The position numbers were made by a program, and so were the translations under genes. Under the pieces are notes generated by a model. The model had not been told where the DNA came from, did no database searches, and saw only the letters and a list, made by a program, of their open reading frames with translations. Shown here one piece after another: positions 60,628-64,000 of a DNA stretch of 64,000 nucleotides (position 1 is its first letter; the number at the start of each line of letters is the position of its first letter). The DNA comes from Bradyrhizobium sp. CSS354 (GTDB taxonomy: Bacteria; Pseudomonadota; Alphaproteobacteria; Rhizobiales; Xanthobacteraceae): contig NZ_JAACFU010000010.1 of assembly GCF_029051725.1 (NCBI RefSeq), forward strand, positions 62,001 to 126,000. The letters are read 5' to 3'.

Positions 60628-62322
60628 CTACGCCGCGCGCACGCCGGCCAGGAAGGTCCCGACTTCGCCGGAGAGCTGCTCGGCCTGCTTGGAGAGGTTC
60701 GAGGCCGCGGCGAGCACCATGCCCGCGGCATTGCCGGTCTCGTTCGCTGCCGTGCTGACGCCACCGATATTGGTGGTGACTTCCTGGGTCGCCTCAGCCG
60801 TCTGCGAGACACTGCGGGCGATCTCGGCGGTGGCGGCGCCTTGCTCCTCGATCGCAGCGCCGATCGAGGTGGCGATCCGGCTGACTTCCTCGATCGTGGC
60901 GGTGATGCCGCCGATGGCGTCCACCGCTTCCTTGGTCGCGCCCTGGATCTGGGCGATCTTTTCGCCGATCTCGCGGGTGGCTTCCGCGGTCTGGCTCGCC
61001 AGCGACTTCACCTCGGAGGCGACGACCGCAAAGCCGCGGCCGGCTTCACCGGCGCGTGCGGCCTCGATGGTGGCGTTGAGCGCGAGCAGATTGGTCTGCG
61101 CCGCGATGCTGGAGATCAGCTCGGCGACATGCTCGATCTGCTGGGCGCCATCGGAGAGCGCGCGCACGATGGTGTCGGTGCGGCGTGCGCTGTCCACGGC
61201 GCGGCCGGTGACCACGGCGGACTGCGCGACCTGACGGCTGATCTCGGTGATGGAGGAGGAGAGCTCCTCGGCGGCGGCGGCGACCGTCTGCACGCGCTGG
61301 CTGGCTTCCGTGGCGGCCGAGCCGACGACGGCGGCGCGGCGATTGGTGCCTTCCGCGGTCGACGACATCGACTTCGCGGTGACCTCCAGCTCGCCGGAGC
61401 CCGAGGCCATCAGGCCGACGAGCTGGCCGACAGAGGCATCGAACCGATCGGCGAGCGAGATCAGCGCGTCACGCTTCTCCTGTTCGCTGCGGGTCTTGGT
61501 GGCGACCTGCTCGGCCTCCAGCTTGCGCGCCGTCAACGCGGTCTGCCTGAGCACTTCGAGGGTCTCGGCCATGCGGCCGATCTCGTCGCCGCGACCAGTC
61601 TCCTCGACCGCCGCGTCGATAGCGCCTTCGGAAATGGCCTGCATGCGGTTCTTCTGGCGGTCGAGCGCGCCGAGCACGTCGCGGGCAATCAGCCAGGACA
61701 GTGTCGCCATCAGCAGCATCAGGCCGATGCCGATCGCACCCAATTCCAGCGTCAAGGCTCGCACGTCGGCGTCGATGTCGTCGACATAGAGGCCGTAGCT
61801 GATCGTCGCGTTCCAGGGCGCGAATTTGCGCGCGAACACGGTCTTGCGGACGGGCTCCGTCTGGCCGGGGCGGGGATAGAGATACGAGGTTACGCCGCCC
61901 TGTGCGGTCTCAGCGCCGGCCTTGATAATAGCGTCGGCGATCAGGACGCCATTGGAGTCCTTTGCGCCGGTAATCTTGCCTTCGAGCTGCTGGTTGGCGC
62001 CGTTGACGATGAGGGACGTATCGGCGTTGTAGACCACCGGATAGCCTTGGCCGCCATTGAAGCTCATGCGGCGGCCGCGCAGATGGAACTGGGCCTTCGC
62101 TTCGGCCTGCGTCAGTTTGCCGGCGCCGACCTCCTCCTCAAGTGATTGGGCGAGGTTGTGGAGCATATCGACCGCGGTCCGCATCTGCTGGACGCGGTCC
62201 TCCAGCATGCGGCTCTTGCTGAGCACGGACGACACCCCGATGATGGCCGTGACCGTGAGCGCCGAGAGACAGACCATGCTGGCGAGCTTGGTGCGGATCT
62301 TGAGGTGACTCAGCAGCTTCAT
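60628..62322 (-). CDS. Methyl-accepting chemotaxis protein with Cache-type sensor
   Basis: A 564-residue receptor from ATG 62322, with GAGG upstream. The first helix (MVCLSALTVTAIIGVSSVL) leads into a periplasmic sCache_2-like domain (AQFHLRGRRMSFNGGQGYPVVYN, KFAPWNATISYGLYVDDID). The second helix is IGIGLMLLMATLSWL. A HAMP domain follows, then the signalling hairpin with the invariant tip SIAAQTNLLALNATIEAARAGEAGRGFAVVASEVKSLA (landmark). Related Cache domains sense small organic acids. Chemotaxis kinase genes are not nearby. Confidence 0.95.
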   Translation of the reverse strand: MKLLSHLKIRTKLASMVCLSALTVTAIIGVSSVLSKSRMLEDRVQQMRTAVDMLHNLAQSLEEEVGAGKLTQAEAKAQFHLRGRRMSFNGGQGYPVVYNADTSLIVNGANQQLEGKITGAKDSNGVLIADAIIKAGAETAQGGVTSYLYPRPGQTEPVRKTVFARKFAPWNATISYGLYVDDIDADVRALTLELGAIGIGLMLLMATLSWLIARDVLGALDRQKNRMQAISEGAIDAAVEETGRGDEIGRMAETLEVLRQTALTARKLEAEQVATKTRSEQEKRDALISLADRFDASVGQLVGLMASGSGELEVTAKSMSSTAEGTNRRAAVVGSAATEASQRVQTVAAAAEELSSSITEISRQVAQSAVVTGRAVDSARRTDTIVRALSDGAQQIEHVAELISSIAAQTNLLALNATIEAARAGEAGRGFAVVASEVKSLASQTAEATREIGEKIAQIQGATKEAVDAIGGITATIEEVSRIATSIGAAIEEQGAATAEIARSVSQTAEATQEVTTNIGGVSTAANETGNAAGMVLAAASNLSKQAEQLSGEVGTFLAGVRAA

Positions 62323-62538
62323 CACGGCCTCGACGGAATGGTTATTGTTGCTCGCGTCGGTAGCATGAAATTCTTACCAATCATGAATGGACGCGTGCGA
62401 CGGGCTGCCGCGCAAGCGGCGTCCGCGAGCTGCATGCGCAGACATCCATGCGGAAATGCGCCGCGTGGGCGCATGGCTCGTCAAGTCGGAGAAAATTGTG
62501 TGGGTCTTTAGTCGCGATCGAATGCGATGGGAGCGGAC

Positions 62539-62625
62539 ATGAACCGATTCGTTCATCGCCTCATCATGTCGATGCTGCTCGTCGCGGTCCTCGTCCTGGT
62601 CTGGAACGTGCTGGGCTCGCGCTGA
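62539..62625 (+). CDS. 28-residue single-helix membrane peptide
   Basis: ATG 62539, preceded by GGGAG at six bases, opens a frame of 28 residues: a basic N-terminus (NRFVHRL), a hydrophobic helix (MLLVAVLVLVW) and a short tail ending SR. It ends directly before a terminator hairpin. An in-frame ATG at 62527 would add four residues. The set of ribosome site, single hydrophobic helix and terminator makes it likely to be a real small membrane protein. Function unknown. Confidence 0.6.
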   Translation: MNRFVHRLIMSMLLVAVLVLVWNVLGSR

Positions 62626-62660
62626 GATGGCACCCGTAAATATACTGGTGCCATCCCTTT
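62626..62660 (+). terminator. Terminator of the small membrane peptide gene
   Basis: GATGGCACC (62626-62634) pairs perfectly with GGTGCCATC (62647-62655) around a 12-base A+T-rich loop and is followed by CCTTTATT. It lies one base after the TGA of the 28-residue peptide. Confidence 0.7.
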
Positions 62661-62718
62661 ATTCACGAATCAATTGCTGACGCCTCAGCGCCGCGCGAGC
62701 GCGCCGCCGGTTGTGCCG

Positions 62719-63123
62719 CTAGTCCTTGCCCATCGCCGCATCGGCGCTGACCGAGCCGCCGCCGGCTGCCGAGAGATAGAGGCAGGCGAAGCAGAACAGG
62801 ATCGCCGCGGTGCCACCATTGAGCAGCGGCAGGAACACCGGCGTCTCGCCCTTGAACATGTGGCCCATGAAATAGGCGAAGGCCATCTCACCCGAGAGGA
62901 TGAACGCCGCGAGGCGGGTGAACAGGCCGATCATCAGCAGCGCGCCAAGCACGAGCTCAAGCGTACCGGCTGCGTAGATGATCGGCGGGATGTTTGCGAA
63001 GTAGGGAAGCACCGGAAACTTGAACAGCTTGGCGATGCCGTACTGGAGCAACAGGAGTCCAGTCATAAAGCGAAACAGGCTCAAGAGAACGGGTTGAAAG
63101 CGAACGAGATAGGGAAAGTTCAT
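62719..63123 (-). CDS. DoxX-family membrane protein
   Basis: A 134-residue protein with four hydrophobic helices from ATG 63123. Landmarks of the DoxX family are LFRFMTGLLLLQYGIAKLF near the start, LELVLGALLMIGLFTRLAAFILSGEMAFAYFMGH in the middle, and an end rich in small residues. DoxX proteins take part in redox and thiol stress responses in some bacteria; the role here is unknown. It stands alone between the small peptide gene and the MFS gene. Confidence 0.88.
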   Translation of the reverse strand: MNFPYLVRFQPVLLSLFRFMTGLLLLQYGIAKLFKFPVLPYFANIPPIIYAAGTLELVLGALLMIGLFTRLAAFILSGEMAFAYFMGHMFKGETPVFLPLLNGGTAAILFCFACLYLSAAGGGSVSADAAMGKD

Positions 63124-63342
63124 TGGTTTGTGCCCTCCATCCAATGCGCGACTTGGACCGTATTCGGTTCCGAGCCGCAAGCCACCCCAGCTCAATTTGA
63201 GCTGACATTTTTGTCATGTCGGACAAAACACCGCAGCCGAGACTTTCAGCCGCGTGCGATCCGCATTTTTTGCATCTATTCGCGCCGCGCCCATCCGTAA
63301 TTTCCCGGTGACGCGAATGCGCCCAAGTTACCTGCGGGAGAC

Positions 63343-64000
63343 CTATCGCCGCAAGGCGGGCACGACCAGGAACGGGATCATCCCGAGCACCACGCTCCCA
63401 AGCGCGAAGGCGAGCAGCGCGTTGTAGCCATGCGTCGCGTCATGGATCAGGCCGCCGCTCCAGGAGCCGAACGCCGAGCCGAGCCCGCTGCCGATCGAGA
63501 TGGTGCCGTAGATGGTGCCGACGCGCTTGCCCCCGAAGATCTTCATTGCGGTCGCCGTGATCAGCGGTCCACGTGAGCCCATCATGCTGCCGAAGCAGAC
63601 CACGAATCCGGTGAGCAGGAGGATGTTCGGATCGTACTGCAACAGCCACAGCAGGAAGATGCCGAGAATCGAGATCGCGTAGCTGAGCAGCACGGATGGC
63701 CGGCGTCCGATCAGGCCGTCGAGCGCTGATACCCCTAGCATGCCGAACACCAGCACGACGCCGGAGAAGCCCCAGGCGGTGGCGGCCTGCAGCGGTGGAA
63801 AGCCGGCATCGATCAGATAGGCCACGATCTGTGCGGCGATCGCATACATGCCGACGGCGGTGAAGAAGAATGTCGAGAACAGCGCCCAAAAGGCGTGATG
63901 GCGCATCGCGCTCGGAAGGGTCCAGCCGTGATCGACGAAATGCGGATCGGTCTTCTTGGCGATACGCGGCGACCCCGAGGCGAACAGCCGCCATGGCAGC
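63343..64000 (-). CDS. MFS transporter, C-terminal half (cut by window edge)
   Basis: The frame runs from the right edge of the window to a stop at 63343, about 219 residues. It contains a cytoplasmic loop (KKTDPHFVDHGWTLPSAM) and about six membrane helices with MFS patterns: ALDGLIGRRPSVLLSYAIS, the G-x-x-x-D-R/K-x-G-R-R type loop between helices, and SIGSGLGSAFGSWSGGLIHD. It resembles the oxalate/formate-antiporter-like (OFA) and monocarboxylate groups. The start and first helices lie outside the window. Confidence 0.88.
   Translation of the reverse strand, partial: LPWRLFASGSPRIAKKTDPHFVDHGWTLPSAMRHHAFWALFSTFFFTAVGMYAIAAQIVAYLIDAGFPPLQAATAWGFSGVVLVFGMLGVSALDGLIGRRPSVLLSYAISILGIFLLWLLQYDPNILLLTGFVVCFGSMMGSRGPLITATAMKIFGGKRVGTIYGTISIGSGLGSAFGSWSGGLIHDATHGYNALLAFALGSVVLGMIPFLVVPALRR

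Noticed and set aside
1..64000. CRISPR array, tRNA or rRNA genes, insertion sequence
   Set aside because: No regularly spaced direct repeats, no cloverleaf-like TTCGAATCC-type arms and no transposase frames were recognised. Small or degenerate cases could have been missed without tools.

Overview
The window is high-G+C alphaproteobacterial chromosome, most likely from Bradyrhizobium or a close relative in the Nitrobacteraceae. This is inferred from gene content and order: a B12-dependent ribonucleotide reductase with a zinc-finger tail, the aroQ-accB-accC-aat-DUF2155-NDUFA12 set, the rne-amidase-PBP1A-prfB block, HWE-type kinases, BA14K and DUF1236 proteins, and palindromic repeats built from GCTTCGC/GCGCTCC-type cores. 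No rRNA, tRNA, CRISPR array, insertion sequence or phage was seen. Both window edges cut genes.

Layout. 1-3.2 kb holds small hypothetical genes, a coiled-coil membrane protein, an HdeA-like periplasmic protein and an orphan ParB-domain protein. 3.5-5.8 kb is a lower-G+C accessory patch: an AlbA_2 (Schlafen-type) protein followed by a protein with an RxxxxH HEPN-like motif, probably with a frameshift at the join. This is the best candidate for an undescribed two-gene module. 5.9-9.7 kb is nrdJ, with a 760-base structured upstream region. 10.4-17 kb carries stress and detoxification genes: a DMT transporter, a LysR regulator with a DUF1330-like partner, an alpha/beta hydrolase, a DJ-1 protein, an exported truncated hemoglobin and an arginase-family enzyme. 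17-19.7 kb is a response regulator plus hybrid kinase operon.

19.9-33.4 kb looks like a conserved housekeeping neighbourhood (NDUFA12, DUF2155, aat, accC, accB, aroQ) opened by two insertions. One carries DJ-1/GlxA regulators, a BASS-type transporter and an esterase. The other is a three-gene, end-overlapping phosphorelay (CHASE3 kinase, response regulator, REC-HWE kinase). 33.7-41.9 kb has envelope and periplasm genes (DUF1236, DsbA-like, M48 protease with TPR-like tail), an aminotransferase, BioY, DctA and a D-amino-acid dehydrogenase-like enzyme. 41.9-51.0 kb is the RNase E, N-acetylmuramoyl-L-alanine amidase, PBP1A and RF2 block. It contains a histidine-rich insertion in RNase E, an 11-bp tandem repeat in front of PBP1A and the programmed frameshift of prfB. 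51-64 kb has an oxidoreductase, a DMT transporter, a solitary ABC binding protein, an M23 peptidase, an unusual Bcp peroxiredoxin, a giant AsmA-like envelope protein, a chemoreceptor, a 28-residue membrane peptide, DoxX and the C-terminal half of an MFS transporter.

Functions were assigned by recognising motifs and family resemblance in translations. No database search was run, so all family names are judgements from sequence.
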